Positions 31,999-41,412 of a stretch of 64,000 bases of DNA are shown in pieces. The number at the start of each line of letters is the position of its first letter. Position 1 is the first letter of the stretch. Source of the DNA: Prochlorococcus sp. AG-402-A08 (GTDB taxonomy: Bacteria > Cyanobacteriota > Cyanobacteriia > PCC-6307 > Cyanobiaceae); assembly GCA_003279585.1 (NCBI GenBank), contig QCHH01000002.1, forward strand, positions 39,224 through 103,223. The letters run 5' to 3'. Under the pieces are notes generated by a model, which searched no databases, had not been told where the DNA came from, and saw only the letters and a program-made list of their open reading frames with translations. The translations under genes and the position numbers were made by a program.

Positions 31999-32958
31999 AT
32001 GAAAACAGAGGATAGCCTCAAGAAATTCAAATATAAAGTTGCTGCATTCTACAATTTTATATCTATTATTGATCAAGAAATTATTTTAATCAAAGAAGAA
32101 CTAACGAATTTAGCAACTAATCAGGAAATAAAAGGGACTATTTTATTAGCATCTGAAGGTGTTAACGGTACGGTTTGTGGAACTGAAAATGCGATAGTTC
32201 AATTTATTGAAACCTTAGAGAAACTTTTAAAGGTATCGGATATTGATGTCAAATATAGTTGGAGTGAGAAACAAGCTTTTCGTCGTTTTAAAGCTCGTAA
32301 GAAAAAAGAAATCGTCACGATTGGGCTAAAACAAATTAATCCTAATAAATCTGTTGGTAAATATATAAAAGCTGGTGAATGGAACGAGTTTTTAGAAGAT
32401 CCTGATAGTGTTGTTATTGACACACGCAATGAGTATGAAATAAAAATTGGAAATTTTGCAGGTGCTTTAAATCCTCACACAAACTCATTTCGTGAATTTC
32501 CGGCATGGGTGCAAAAGTATTTAAAACCTTTAATAGAAGAGAATCCCTCTTTAAAAATAGGGATGTATTGTACAGGTGGTATAAGATGTGAAAAAGCGAC
32601 CTCTTATTTGATAGAAGAAGGCTTTTCTGACGTACATCATCTTGAGGGTGGAATACTAAAATATCTAGAAGATGTTCCCTCTGATAATAGTTTATGGAAT
32701 GGTGAGTGCTTTGTTTTTGATCAACGTGTCTCTTTAGATCATGATCTATTACCTGGTTCACATCGTATGTGTCATGCTTGTGGATTACCCATCTCTCCGG
32801 AGGACTTGAAAAAGCCAACGTATATTAAAGGCTTGCAATGTGAGGCTTGCGTTAATAAATTTACAGATAGTGATAGAGCTAGATTTGCAGAAAGACAACG
32901 TCAAATAGATGAGATAATGAAACGTCTACCTGAAAACTCTATATGGCCATCTTCATGA
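31999..32958 (+). CDS. trhO: tRNA uridine hydroxylase / rhodanese-related protein TrhO (YceA)
   Basis: A 319-residue TrhO-family protein. It has an N-terminal acylphosphatase-like domain with LLASEGVNGTVCG, a rhodanese domain with Cys191 in YCTGGIRCEKA, and a C-terminal zinc-type pair CHACG and CEAC. TrhO hydroxylates U34 of some tRNAs in bacteria using prephenate-linked chemistry. All expected Cys are present. It is translationally linked with bioB before it and the next gene after it (ATGA overlap). Confidence 0.9.
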   Translation: MKTEDSLKKFKYKVAAFYNFISIIDQEIILIKEELTNLATNQEIKGTILLASEGVNGTVCGTENAIVQFIETLEKLLKVSDIDVKYSWSEKQAFRRFKARKKKEIVTIGLKQINPNKSVGKYIKAGEWNEFLEDPDSVVIDTRNEYEIKIGNFAGALNPHTNSFREFPAWVQKYLKPLIEENPSLKIGMYCTGGIRCEKATSYLIEEGFSDVHHLEGGILKYLEDVPSDNSLWNGECFVFDQRVSLDHDLLPGSHRMCHACGLPISPEDLKKPTYIKGLQCEACVNKFTDSDRARFAERQRQIDEIMKRLPENSIWPSS

Positions 32959-33455
32959 CTAAACCCAATTTATCTCAATTAGAAAAAGAAGCCTCTGAAA
33001 GGAATTTAATTCTGAGAATACAAGTTAGGAGACCTCTCAATATTTGGTCGTTTAGGCTAGTCGTTGGCGAAATAACCAGTCATACTAAAATTCAGTTGTT
33101 GGGTGAAATGAAAGGATGGGCTTATCAAAATACTAAAGGACTTCAGCTTGATACGATGAAGGTTGGTAGGAATGCCACCTCTAATGTTGGTGATTTAATC
33201 TGGGCTGCAACTATGGCCTGGGCTTTAGAAGAGACTCCATGTCTTAGTGCGAGATTATTGGCTATTTATGATGAAAACAATCAGCATGAAATCTTGCAAC
33301 GTTATTTTCGTAGGCGTGGATTTAATACTGTGCGTAAAGTCGGATCTTCTCCCTTAGACCTACCTCTGAGACTTGTTTGGGGAGGTGCAGGTGCATTTAT
33401 GGTAGGTAATTGTGAGAAAGTATTTGAAAGAAGTTATCGGAGTTGGTCGGAGTAG
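32955..33455 (+). CDS. Conserved cyanobacterial hypothetical protein
   Basis: About 166 residues, soluble. Recurrent features are LRIQVRRPLNIWSFRLVVGEI at the start, GLQLDTMKVGRNATSNVGDLIWAATMAWAL in the middle and YFRRRGFNTVRKVGSSPLDLPLRLVWGGAGAFMVG at the end. The last part resembles a GNAT fold ending (RYFRRRGF), but no acetyl-CoA loop was seen, so this is weak. I take the ATG at 32955 because it overlaps the trhO stop; the ATG at 32943 is also possible. Confidence 0.75.
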   Translation: MTKPNLSQLEKEASERNLILRIQVRRPLNIWSFRLVVGEITSHTKIQLLGEMKGWAYQNTKGLQLDTMKVGRNATSNVGDLIWAATMAWALEETPCLSARLLAIYDENNQHEILQRYFRRRGFNTVRKVGSSPLDLPLRLVWGGAGAFMVGNCEKVFERSYRSWSE

Positions 33456-33475
33456 CTAAAACTATTTCAAGGAGA

Positions 33476-34399
33476 TTAATCTAAGGTATCATTCGCGTGA
33501 TAACTGCTTCTTACTAAGGGGCCACTGTTTACTTTCTTAAAACCTAATCCCTTTGCTATATCAGCAAAATCATTGAATTTTCTTGGTGACCAATAATGAG
33601 AAACTGGAATGTGAGCAAGTGAAGGTCGTAAATATTGACCGATAGTCAAATATTGACAGTCGACTTCTCTAAGGTCTTTAAGGGTTTGAATTATTTCATG
33701 AAACTTTTCTCCCAATCCAAGCATAATTCCTGATTTTGTGGGAATCTTTGGATCTATTTCTCTTGCAAATCTGAGAAGGTTTAGTGAGTGTTCGTAGGTA
33801 GCTCCTCGTCTGACTTCTCTTTGAAGTCTCTTGACAGTTTCAAGATTATGGTTGAAGCAAATAGGATTAGCCGAGAGAACTTGCTTAAGCCGCTCTCTTT
33901 GCTTTTCGACATTGTCCCTATTGTTGCCTCCCCAGAAATCTGGTGTTAGTACCTCTATTGCTACACCAGGATTCAATGATCTAATTGCATCCATTGTTGT
34001 CGTGAATAGACTTGCACCGTGATCTGGTAAATCATCTCTTGCGACTGCGGTTAGTACCACATATTTGAGATTCAATACCTGAACAGCATTTGCTACTTTT
34101 TCTGCTTCAAAAATATTTACTTTTTCCGGTGACTTCCCTTTCTCTACCTGGCAAAAGGCACAGCTCCTTGTACATATTGAGCCGCCTAATAAAAAAGTAG
34201 CCGTACCAGCGGCGTAACATTCACCTCTGTTCGGGCATCTACCTTCTTCACAGATCGTATGTAATTTGTTTTCCTTTACGAGCTTTTGAACTTTTTCCAG
34301 TTGAGTTGCGTTACCTATGGACGGCTTGATCCAATTAGGTAAACGCTCTTCAGGGAGGGAGCTACTATATTTTGATGTTTTTCTTGTTGTTGTTGCCAT
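33476..34399 (-). CDS. lipA: Lipoyl synthase
   Basis: A 307-residue radical SAM enzyme that inserts two sulfurs into protein-bound octanoyl chains. The auxiliary cluster ligands are Cys50, Cys55 and Cys61 ([12 protein letters not shown]), the SAM cluster ligands Cys76, Cys80 and Cys83 (CTRSCAFC), and the closing RSSYHA supplies the Ser ligand. The set is complete. Cyanobacteria often hold two lipA copies; only this one lies in the window. recR is just upstream on the same strand (11 bp). Confidence 0.95.
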   Translation of the reverse strand: MATTTRKTSKYSSSLPEERLPNWIKPSIGNATQLEKVQKLVKENKLHTICEEGRCPNRGECYAAGTATFLLGGSICTRSCAFCQVEKGKSPEKVNIFEAEKVANAVQVLNLKYVVLTAVARDDLPDHGASLFTTTMDAIRSLNPGVAIEVLTPDFWGGNNRDNVEKQRERLKQVLSANPICFNHNLETVKRLQREVRRGATYEHSLNLLRFAREIDPKIPTKSGIMLGLGEKFHEIIQTLKDLREVDCQYLTIGQYLRPSLAHIPVSHYWSPRKFNDFADIAKGLGFKKVNSGPLVRSSYHANDTLD

Positions 34400-34410
34400 A
34401 TGTTTGATGG

Positions 34411-34959
34411 TTAATCTAGTCCTCTACGACCTTCTAACGCACGCGAGAGTGTTACCTCATCGGCATATTCCAACTCACTTCCAACAGGTAGTCCATAAGC
34501 AATACGAGTGACTTTTGTGAATGGTTTTAATAATCTACCTACATAAAGACTAGTAGTATCCCCCTCAATACTTGGTGTTAGGGCTAGTATGACTTCTTGG
34601 ATATTTTCTTTATCGACTCTTTTGATAAGACTTGATATTTCAAGCATTTCTGGTCCAATCCCATCCATCGGTGAGATTAACCCACCAATTACATGGTAGA
34701 GACCTTTGTACTCTCTAGTGCGCTCAAGAGCAAGCAAATCTTTTGACTCAGAAACAACGCAAATGAGTTTTTGATCCCTTTGCTTATTTAGACAAATTTC
34801 GCATTGTTCTCCTGCAGTTAAATGAAAGCAAGTCTTACATTGACCTACTTGACTTTTAGCATTAATTAGAGCTTCTGCAAACAATTTTATTTTGTCTTCT
34901 GGCTGACGCAAAAGATGAAGAGCTAATCTTTGAGCAGTTCTAGGGCCGATACCAGGCAA
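34411..34959 (-). CDS. recR: Recombination protein RecR (start uncertain, probably further upstream)
   Basis: RecR loads RecA at gaps with RecF and RecO. From the TTG at 34959 the protein has the HhH piece [16 protein letters not shown], zinc Cys41, Cys44, Cys53 and Cys56, and a Toprim domain with [12 protein letters not shown]. The reading frame continues upstream to a stop at 35035-35037, with the coding-like text [15 protein letters not shown] that matches the normal RecR N-terminus. But no ATG, GTG or TTG occurs there; CTG at 35010 or ATT at 35034 may serve. The TTG start would remove the first helix. Confidence 0.9.
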   Translation of the reverse strand: MPGIGPRTAQRLALHLLRQPEDKIKLFAEALINAKSQVGQCKTCFHLTAGEQCEICLNKQRDQKLICVVSESKDLLALERTREYKGLYHVIGGLISPMDGIGPEMLEISSLIKRVDKENIQEVILALTPSIEGDTTSLYVGRLLKPFTKVTRIAYGLPVGSELEYADEVTLSRALEGRRGLD

Positions 34960-35129
34960 TTGCTCAAACTGATCAATTAATTTTGATAATGGTTTAGTGA
35001 AGCCGCTCAGAGTTCTGAAGCAATTAAGTTGAATTTAGTCAGAGTTTTATCTGGGTTGCACTAATTTAAAGAAGATTACCGTGAGTTAAATTAGAAATGT
35101 ATCAGAATAGTGATGCTTGAGTCTCCAAA

Positions 35130-35675
35130 ATGATCAAATTTTTTCGAACATCTTTAAAATCCCTCTTTGCTATAGCTTTGGTATTGACTCTCGGAGCTTG
35201 TTCTACAGGAGGGGCCGCAGGATTGGAACCTTTTAAAAGTCAGGATGGACGATATGGTTTCCTTTTCCCCACAGGGTGGACGAGAGTGGCTGTCGATAAT
35301 GGTCCAGAAGTCGTTTACCATGACTTGATCAACTCTGATGAAACTCTCAGTCTTGTTATTTCTAAATTAGAAAATGAAGTGAATTTAGATGATTTGGGTG
35401 GGGCGGATGCAGTAGGGGAAAGACTTTTTGGTGAAAAAAATAGTAATAATCCTATTCAATTAATTGATGCTTCAGAGAGAGAAGTTGATGAACGAAAATT
35501 CTATGATCTTGAATACTCTGTTGATTTAGAAGGAAGTAGTAGGCACGAAATTGCCACTGTTGTCGTAGATAGAGGTTATTTATATACACTTGCTGCTAGC
35601 ACTAATGAACAACGCTGGTCAAAAATGCAAGATACTTTCAAAAGAGTAGTTAGTTCTTTTACTTTTTTCATATAA
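35130..35675 (+). CDS. psbP: PsbP-domain lipoprotein (CyanoP)
   Basis: A 181-residue PsbP-family protein associated with photosystem II assembly on the lumenal side. It has a lipobox LTLGAC at about residues 19-24, followed by a flexible GGAAG stretch and the PsbP core YGFLFPTGWTRV, VYHDLINSDETLSLVISKL and the final RGYLYTLAASTNEQRW. Length is typical of cyanobacterial CyanoP, not of the plant extrinsic subunit. It is a single plus-strand gene between minus-strand operons. Confidence 0.92.
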   Translation: MIKFFRTSLKSLFAIALVLTLGACSTGGAAGLEPFKSQDGRYGFLFPTGWTRVAVDNGPEVVYHDLINSDETLSLVISKLENEVNLDDLGGADAVGERLFGEKNSNNPIQLIDASEREVDERKFYDLEYSVDLEGSSRHEIATVVVDRGYLYTLAASTNEQRWSKMQDTFKRVVSSFTFFI

Positions 35676-35684
35676 TTTGAAAAT

Positions 35685-37466
35685 CTAATTATTATTTTCA
35701 CCAGCTTGAATTTTCCAAAGGTAGTAATAGAAATTTCTATTTTTTAGAAGAGAAGAATGTGTTCCTTTCTCGATAATCTTACCTTTATCTAAAACGATAA
35801 TTTCGTCAGCATCTATTACTGTGCTTAGACGATGTGCAATGACAATTGTGGTACAACTATTTGTTATCTTCTTTAGAGACCTTTGAATCGCGGCTTCAGT
35901 TTCATTATCTACAGATGCCGTCGCTTCATCTAATATCAATATCGGTGCATTCTTTAGGATTGCCCTTGCAATAGCAATTCTTTGTCTTTGTCCACCTGAT
36001 AATTTTTGTCCTCTTTCTCCCACTATTGTTTTTATCCCGTATGGCAGTTGATTAATAAACTCAGTAGCCTCAGCAACGTCTGCAGCATTAGTTATTTTTG
36101 ATAATTCAATATTTTCTGATCCATAAGAAATATTTTCTTCAATTGTTCCTTGGAATAAATAGGTTTCCTGGCTCACTAGTGCAATACAACGCCGTAGACT
36201 TTTTAAATCTAGTGATTCAATTGATTTGCCATCTATTTCTATCGAACCTTTACTGATTTTATAAAGCCTTAATAACAGTTTAACAAGTGTACTTTTGCCA
36301 GATCCAGTAGCACCTACAATACCTATTTTCATGCCAGGACTAATATCTAAATTAAAGTTTTTTATAACTTGAGATCGGCCTTCATATGTAAAATCAATAT
36401 TTTTAAATCTGATTTCACCATTAATGTTATTCGGATCTAATTTTACTTTTCCAGTTTTAATTTTAATTGGAGTATCTATTAGATCTAAAACTCTATTTGT
36501 TGATGCCATTGATCTTTGATAATCATCTAAAATATGACCTAACGTGGTTAATGGCCATAATAATCTTTGAGTTATAAATACTAAAAAACTATAAGTTCCT
36601 ACAGGCATAAAACCTTTCCATGCTTGAAATCCTCCAGCGATTAGTATCGCTAGGAATGCGAATAGTATTGCAAAACGAATTAAGGGTATGAATGCCGCCG
36701 ATAACTTAATAGCCTTTCTGTTGCTTTTTTGATATGACATACTATCGATCTTTAATCTCTCAAGTTCCCAGTCTTCAGTAGCAAAGCTTTTTATGGTAAG
36801 CATTCCGCAGAGATTATTATTTAATCTTGAAGCAAGATCTCCAGCTTTTTCTCTTACTTCACGGTAACGAGGAGCTAAGTTTTTCTGAAAATTAATCGAA
36901 CCCCAAAGAATAAATGGAATAGGAACGAATGCTAGTAATGCAATACCTGGAGCTAAGAAAATCATCGCTCCACCTACGATGCAAACAGTAATTATTAATT
37001 GAATAATTTTATTAGCACCTTCATCTAAGAATCTTTCTAGTTGATTGATATCATCATTAAGCACTGTCATCAGCCTCCCAGTATTATCTGCTTCGAAAAA
37101 TGTCATTTCTAGTTGTTGCAAATGGTCATATGCCTTGATTCTTAAATAGTGTTGAGTTTTTTGAGCTAAATTCCTCCACATTAATCCATATAAGTATTCA
37201 AAGAATGATTCAGCGCTCCATATTAAAAAGGAGATAAATGCAAGAGCAGCCAATTGATCTGGGACTGTATTGAATCCAATAGAGCCAAGCCATGAACTCT
37301 CTTTCCTGACTACAACATCAACTGATACACCGATTAGAACAGGTGGTGCAAGATCAAAGAATTTGTTTAATATAGAGCATATAACAGCTGAATAAATCAG
37401 ACGCTTTTGATTTTTGAGATTGCTCAAAAGTCTTATTAGTGGTTTATTAGATTTTGAATTAATCAT
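35685..37466 (-). CDS. ABC exporter, fused permease and ATPase (MsbA/MDR-like)
   Basis: A 593-residue half-transporter. Six hydrophobic segments span about residues 20-300; the ATPase has Walker A GATGSGKST at 385-393, signature LSGGQ at 489-493, Walker B ILILDEATASVD and H-loop IAHRLSTV. It likely dimerises to export a lipid or other hydrophobic compound; the substrate is not predictable. It follows a small secreted protein gene and the DEAD-box helicase on the same strand. Its stop is 9 bp from the cyanoP stop. Confidence 0.9.
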   Translation of the reverse strand: MINSKSNKPLIRLLSNLKNQKRLIYSAVICSILNKFFDLAPPVLIGVSVDVVVRKESSWLGSIGFNTVPDQLAALAFISFLIWSAESFFEYLYGLMWRNLAQKTQHYLRIKAYDHLQQLEMTFFEADNTGRLMTVLNDDINQLERFLDEGANKIIQLIITVCIVGGAMIFLAPGIALLAFVPIPFILWGSINFQKNLAPRYREVREKAGDLASRLNNNLCGMLTIKSFATEDWELERLKIDSMSYQKSNRKAIKLSAAFIPLIRFAILFAFLAILIAGGFQAWKGFMPVGTYSFLVFITQRLLWPLTTLGHILDDYQRSMASTNRVLDLIDTPIKIKTGKVKLDPNNINGEIRFKNIDFTYEGRSQVIKNFNLDISPGMKIGIVGATGSGKSTLVKLLLRLYKISKGSIEIDGKSIESLDLKSLRRCIALVSQETYLFQGTIEENISYGSENIELSKITNAADVAEATEFINQLPYGIKTIVGERGQKLSGGQRQRIAIARAILKNAPILILDEATASVDNETEAAIQRSLKKITNSCTTIVIAHRLSTVIDADEIIVLDKGKIIEKGTHSSLLKNRNFYYYLWKIQAGENNN

Positions 37467-37488
37467 TGTATTAAGGTTTCGTTTTGAA

Positions 37489-37764
37489 TTAGAGATTGTA
37501 TTCCTCTTCAGCTTTAGCTTTGCAGTACTTACGTGATTTTCTTATTGACGATCCAGAGCGATATTTGTCAATGAAACATTCACATGTGAAGTGACTAATT
37601 TCATTTAATTTTTGTTTATTCGTGTTTTTAAGTTTTGATTTTATTGATGCAACGCAAAACTTGTTAATCAGATTATTTTTATGTGCTGCTTTATTCTCTA
37701 AAGGATTACTTATTTCTAGAATAAATAATATAATTATACTTATGAAAAATAATTGGTTACTCAT
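37489..37764 (-). CDS. Small secreted protein with four cysteines
   Basis: A 91-residue protein with an N-terminal hydrophobic signal (about residues 3-17) and a basic mature part. Four Cys occur in KFCVAS, TCECF and KYCKA, so one or two disulfides are possible in the periplasm. Many Lys and Asn. No family is recognised. It sits between the DEAD helicase (10 bp) and the ABC exporter (22 bp) on one strand. Confidence 0.6.
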   Translation of the reverse strand: MSNQLFFISIIILFILEISNPLENKAAHKNNLINKFCVASIKSKLKNTNKQKLNEISHFTCECFIDKYRSGSSIRKSRKYCKAKAEEEYNL

Positions 37765-37774
37765 TTTAATTCTT

Positions 37775-39541
37775 TTAGTCAGTTCTGTTGATCTGTAATT
37801 CTCTATTCATTACTTTCACTTTTTTTAGAGCCTGAAAAATGTTCTCTGGCATTTGTTTTGGCAAATCTACTAGGCTGTAATTTTCAAATATTCTTATTCT
37901 GCCAATAGATCTTCCTTTTAATCCGGACTCGTTAGCAATTGCTCCAACTAAATTTCCAGGCTTAACTCTATCTCGGTGTCCAACTTCAACTCTGAATCGT
38001 TCCATTTCATCTTCAAGTCTGTTGTTATCGAAATCACCTCTTCGACGTTGCTTGAATTTATTGTCTCTTCGATCATTTCTTGTATTCCTTTGAGCTGATT
38101 GCCTGATCCAATCTTCATTTCCAGTCTCAAGGAGTGCATTAAAACCAACCGCTAAATTTAATGCGGCAAGTGTTAACTCTTTCGGATCTATCTGTAATTC
38201 TTTTTCAACATTTTTTATTAACTCTTCTAAAATATTGGCTTCTTCTGGGTTATCTCTTTCTGTTGATGCGGCTTTGATTAATTTTGCTTGCAGCTTCTTA
38301 ATTCGGTTGCTGTTTATAAGTTCATTGTCTGGAATATCCATTTTCTCAATTGGTTGACCAACAGCTCTTTCAAGATTACTTAAAAATGATCTTTCTCTTG
38401 GATTAACAAAAAGAATAGCTTCACCATTTCTTCCTGCACGCCCAGTTCTGCCAATTCTATGAACATACGCTTCACGATCAAATGGCATATCATAGTTTAT
38501 TACTAAACCAATTCGATCCACATCGAGCCCTCTTGCTGCGACATCGGTAGCTACTAAAATATTGATAGAACCCTGTCTTAATCTTTCAACTGTTCGTTCC
38601 CTTTGATTCTGAGGAATATCTCCATTTAAAACAGCTACATTATATCCATATGATTCTAATTTTTCAGCTACTACAATTGTAATAGCTTTTGTTCTTGCAA
38701 ATATTATTACTCCTTCTTCTGAAACAGCTTCAAGTACTCTTTGAAGGGCATTAACTTTATAAACATTTTGAACGCTTATATACCTTTGCCTGATAAGTCT
38801 TTCCTTTAATTCTGTTGCTTTTATAGTTATTTCCGCAGGACTATTTAAATATTTTTTTGATAATCTTCTTATCTCAGATGGCATTGTCGCTGAGAATAAA
38901 ACCAGTTGTCTCTCTTCTGGCAATTGTTCTAAAATCCATTCAACATCATCAATAAATCCCATTCTCAACATTTCATCAGCTTCATCTAGAACTAGACAAC
39001 TTAAATGACTAGTATTGAGAGTCTTTTGACGCATATGATCCATGACTCGCCCAGGAGTTCCTACGACAACATCAACTCCTCTCCTTAGGGTGTTGATTTG
39101 ATTTCGGAAATCAGAGCCTCCATATATCGCAAGTACTTTAAAATGCGGGTGCCCTGCGGAATAAGTGCGAAATGATTCAGCCACTTGCATAGCCAACTCG
39201 CGTGTTGGTGCTAGAACTAAAACTTGTGGATGTCCAACATTCTTTTGTAGTCTTTCTAGTATTGGCAAAGCAAATGCGGCTGTTTTTCCTGTACCTGTTT
39301 GAGCTTGCCCAACTAAATCTCTCCCAAGTAGTAATTCAGGAATTGCAGCTTTCTGAATCGGAGTGGGTGATGAGTATCCTTGATCAGAGATTGTTTGTAT
39401 TAGTTCTTCACTAAAATTAAATTCAGAAAATCCATTTTCTGAATTTTGATTGACTTCATCCGGAATTTGCTCAGTAGATTCTTCAAGATCATCTGGATCT
39501 ACTGGACATGAGGTATCCTCATGTAGTTTTTTATTTGTCAT
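37775..39541 (-). CDS. deaD: DEAD-box RNA helicase (CsdA/DeaD type)
   Basis: A 588-residue ATP-dependent RNA helicase, a cold-response and ribosome/RNA turnover factor in cyanobacteria. AQTGTGKT is at 80-87, DEAD at 186-189, SAT at 217-219 and HRIGRTGRAGR later; the C-terminal region has the DbpA-type RNA-binding domain with HRDRVKPGNLVGAIANESGL. The first 40 residues are acidic and variable. A leader of roughly 85 nt is inferred from the -10-like site upstream. Confidence 0.93.
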   Translation of the reverse strand: MTNKKLHEDTSCPVDPDDLEESTEQIPDEVNQNSENGFSEFNFSEELIQTISDQGYSSPTPIQKAAIPELLLGRDLVGQAQTGTGKTAAFALPILERLQKNVGHPQVLVLAPTRELAMQVAESFRTYSAGHPHFKVLAIYGGSDFRNQINTLRRGVDVVVGTPGRVMDHMRQKTLNTSHLSCLVLDEADEMLRMGFIDDVEWILEQLPEERQLVLFSATMPSEIRRLSKKYLNSPAEITIKATELKERLIRQRYISVQNVYKVNALQRVLEAVSEEGVIIFARTKAITIVVAEKLESYGYNVAVLNGDIPQNQRERTVERLRQGSINILVATDVAARGLDVDRIGLVINYDMPFDREAYVHRIGRTGRAGRNGEAILFVNPRERSFLSNLERAVGQPIEKMDIPDNELINSNRIKKLQAKLIKAASTERDNPEEANILEELIKNVEKELQIDPKELTLAALNLAVGFNALLETGNEDWIRQSAQRNTRNDRRDNKFKQRRRGDFDNNRLEDEMERFRVEVGHRDRVKPGNLVGAIANESGLKGRSIGRIRIFENYSLVDLPKQMPENIFQALKKVKVMNRELQINRTD

Positions 39542-39586
39542 CTAATAATGGTTGCCTTTTTGACCTTCAAATTAGGCAGACAACTT

Positions 39587-39638
39587 CCGATCGGTGTATA
39601 ACCGTGCTTTGCTGACTCGCCTTGTTAAAGGGATTATA
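39587..39638 (-). promoter_or_regulatory. Likely promoter and leader elements of the DEAD-box helicase gene
   Basis: On the minus strand a perfect TATAAT hexamer lies at 39638-39633 and an 8-bp palindrome CCGATCGG at 39587-39594 would fall in the 5' leader, about 46 bp from the ATG. A clear -35 was not seen. Cold-induced helicase mRNAs often have long leaders, which this would fit. Confidence 0.35.
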
Positions 39639-39690
39639 TAATTCACTTTATCATCTCAAAAATCCTTTTAGGAATAAGTTAATCACATCA

Positions 39691-41412
39691 TTAAAAGTCT
39701 TCTTCTTTATTGGTAATTACTAGTAATTGTTTTTTTGCACGAGTTATTGCTGTGTAAAGCATTCTTTTTTCACTATCATCAGAATAGAATTTTTCTAAGG
39801 TATTCTCTTCTGAATTTTTTGAGGAACTCGGCCAAAGTAAAAGAACTTGATCAGCTTCACTTCCCTGCGCTTTATGAATTGTCATTGCATATGCCGCATC
39901 AAATATATTTAACCTTGATGGGTTTATTAATCGAGTTACTAGCCTTTGCTCCTCAGAAAAAACATTAAATAAAAAACGTCTTTTCTTTCCGTTGCCAATA
40001 ATTATCCCAACGTCTCCATTTGCTAAACCTATCTCAGGTTGATTACTTCTTGCCATGATTGGTGTTCCCTGCTCCCACTTGTGTACTTCCTCATCAAATC
40101 TCTTTCCTAAAACTAACTCGTGGATTTTATTTACACCCCAGGGCCCATATCTTTGCGGACAAAGTATAAGCAGATTATCTATGAATTTAAAGAGTTTTTG
40201 AATCTCATCTGATTGTTCTATTTCAACCATGCTTGATTGCCATGCTTCATTAGGAATATAATTAAGACAATTTTCTGTTAGCTCTTTAAGCTTCTTTCTA
40301 TAGTTAAAAAGAGTACTTACTACGGGATCTGGAATTCTTTTTAGTGATGAAACGTGTTGACTTGTATTTGATGAATCTTCTTTCTTCGAAAGCAGGTGCC
40401 AAAAGGCATCAACACCCTCATCTTTTAGAGTATTTCTTAATAAAACAATATCTCCTTTGTTTCGGTATGACTTTGTAAGTTTGATTGAGTTTGATTGAAG
40501 GTTTGTTTTCGTTTCTTTCTCTTGTAAAATTTGCCATATACCACCACTCCCTATTGGTAATAATTGGTCAGGATCACCTACTAAGATTATTTGACATGAT
40601 TTTGTTAATGCATCGAGCAACCCATTAATGGTTGACAAGTCAACCATTGACATCTCATCTATGACTATTAGATCTAATTTTAATAGACGTTTAGAGTTTC
40701 TTCTGAAGCCATTTGCTCCTGCTTCTAACCATTTATGTAATGTTTTTGAAGGAATATTAGAAAGCTTATCCTTTATCGGATCTTCAAAATCAACAATACC
40801 CGCCTGAATGGTATCTTTTAGTTTTTTTGCGGCTTTCCCTGTTGGAGCAGCCATTGCAATATTAAGATTTGGATTCCTTGTTAGTGCTTGTAAAAGCATT
40901 TGAAGGATGGTACTAGTTTTACCTGTACCGGGGCCACCACTTAATAAGATGATTTGTTGACTTTTAACTAGATTAACAGCTTCTAATTGTTGAATATTTA
41001 AATGCTCTAGACTTCTAGAATTTATATGCACAGGTAATTGTTTAGATAAGTAATTAATAGGTTGATTCCTTAATAGTATTTTTTGAATTGTCTCTACTAT
41101 CTCATTATGTGTACGCCGCCAACTAATCAAATCTCCATTTAAAACTATTGGGGAGTTATCTCCTTTAGTCCAGCCACTCTCTAATAATGCTTTCATATGA
41201 TAGCTGGGCCAATCTTTATATTTAAGTTCAAGATTTTTAGGGATTTTCTTCATGTCTATGTAAACATCGCCTCTTGATAATCCATCCATTAATACATTGA
41301 CAACATCTATTAAAGCTTCATTAAACTCTATAGGTGGGAAATAGCGAATTAGAGTAGCTAATAATGATTTATTTAAATCAGTTGAAAAAAGTGTTTTCAA
41401 GGGTTCTCTCAT
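39691..41412 (-). CDS. recD: Exodeoxyribonuclease V alpha subunit RecD
   Basis: The 573-residue 5'-3' helicase motor of RecBCD. Walker A GGPGTGKT is at 159-166; DLIVIDEMSMVD, GDPDQLLPIG and the C-terminal MTIHKAQGSEAD and LYTAITRAKKQL motifs are intact. The N-terminal 140 residues are the RecB-interacting region. Its ATG overlaps the recB stop, so subunits are translated together. Confidence 0.93.
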   Translation of the reverse strand: MREPLKTLFSTDLNKSLLATLIRYFPPIEFNEALIDVVNVLMDGLSRGDVYIDMKKIPKNLELKYKDWPSYHMKALLESGWTKGDNSPIVLNGDLISWRRTHNEIVETIQKILLRNQPINYLSKQLPVHINSRSLEHLNIQQLEAVNLVKSQQIILLSGGPGTGKTSTILQMLLQALTRNPNLNIAMAAPTGKAAKKLKDTIQAGIVDFEDPIKDKLSNIPSKTLHKWLEAGANGFRRNSKRLLKLDLIVIDEMSMVDLSTINGLLDALTKSCQIILVGDPDQLLPIGSGGIWQILQEKETKTNLQSNSIKLTKSYRNKGDIVLLRNTLKDEGVDAFWHLLSKKEDSSNTSQHVSSLKRIPDPVVSTLFNYRKKLKELTENCLNYIPNEAWQSSMVEIEQSDEIQKLFKFIDNLLILCPQRYGPWGVNKIHELVLGKRFDEEVHKWEQGTPIMARSNQPEIGLANGDVGIIIGNGKKRRFLFNVFSEEQRLVTRLINPSRLNIFDAAYAMTIHKAQGSEADQVLLLWPSSSKNSEENTLEKFYSDDSEKRMLYTAITRAKKQLLVITNKEEDF

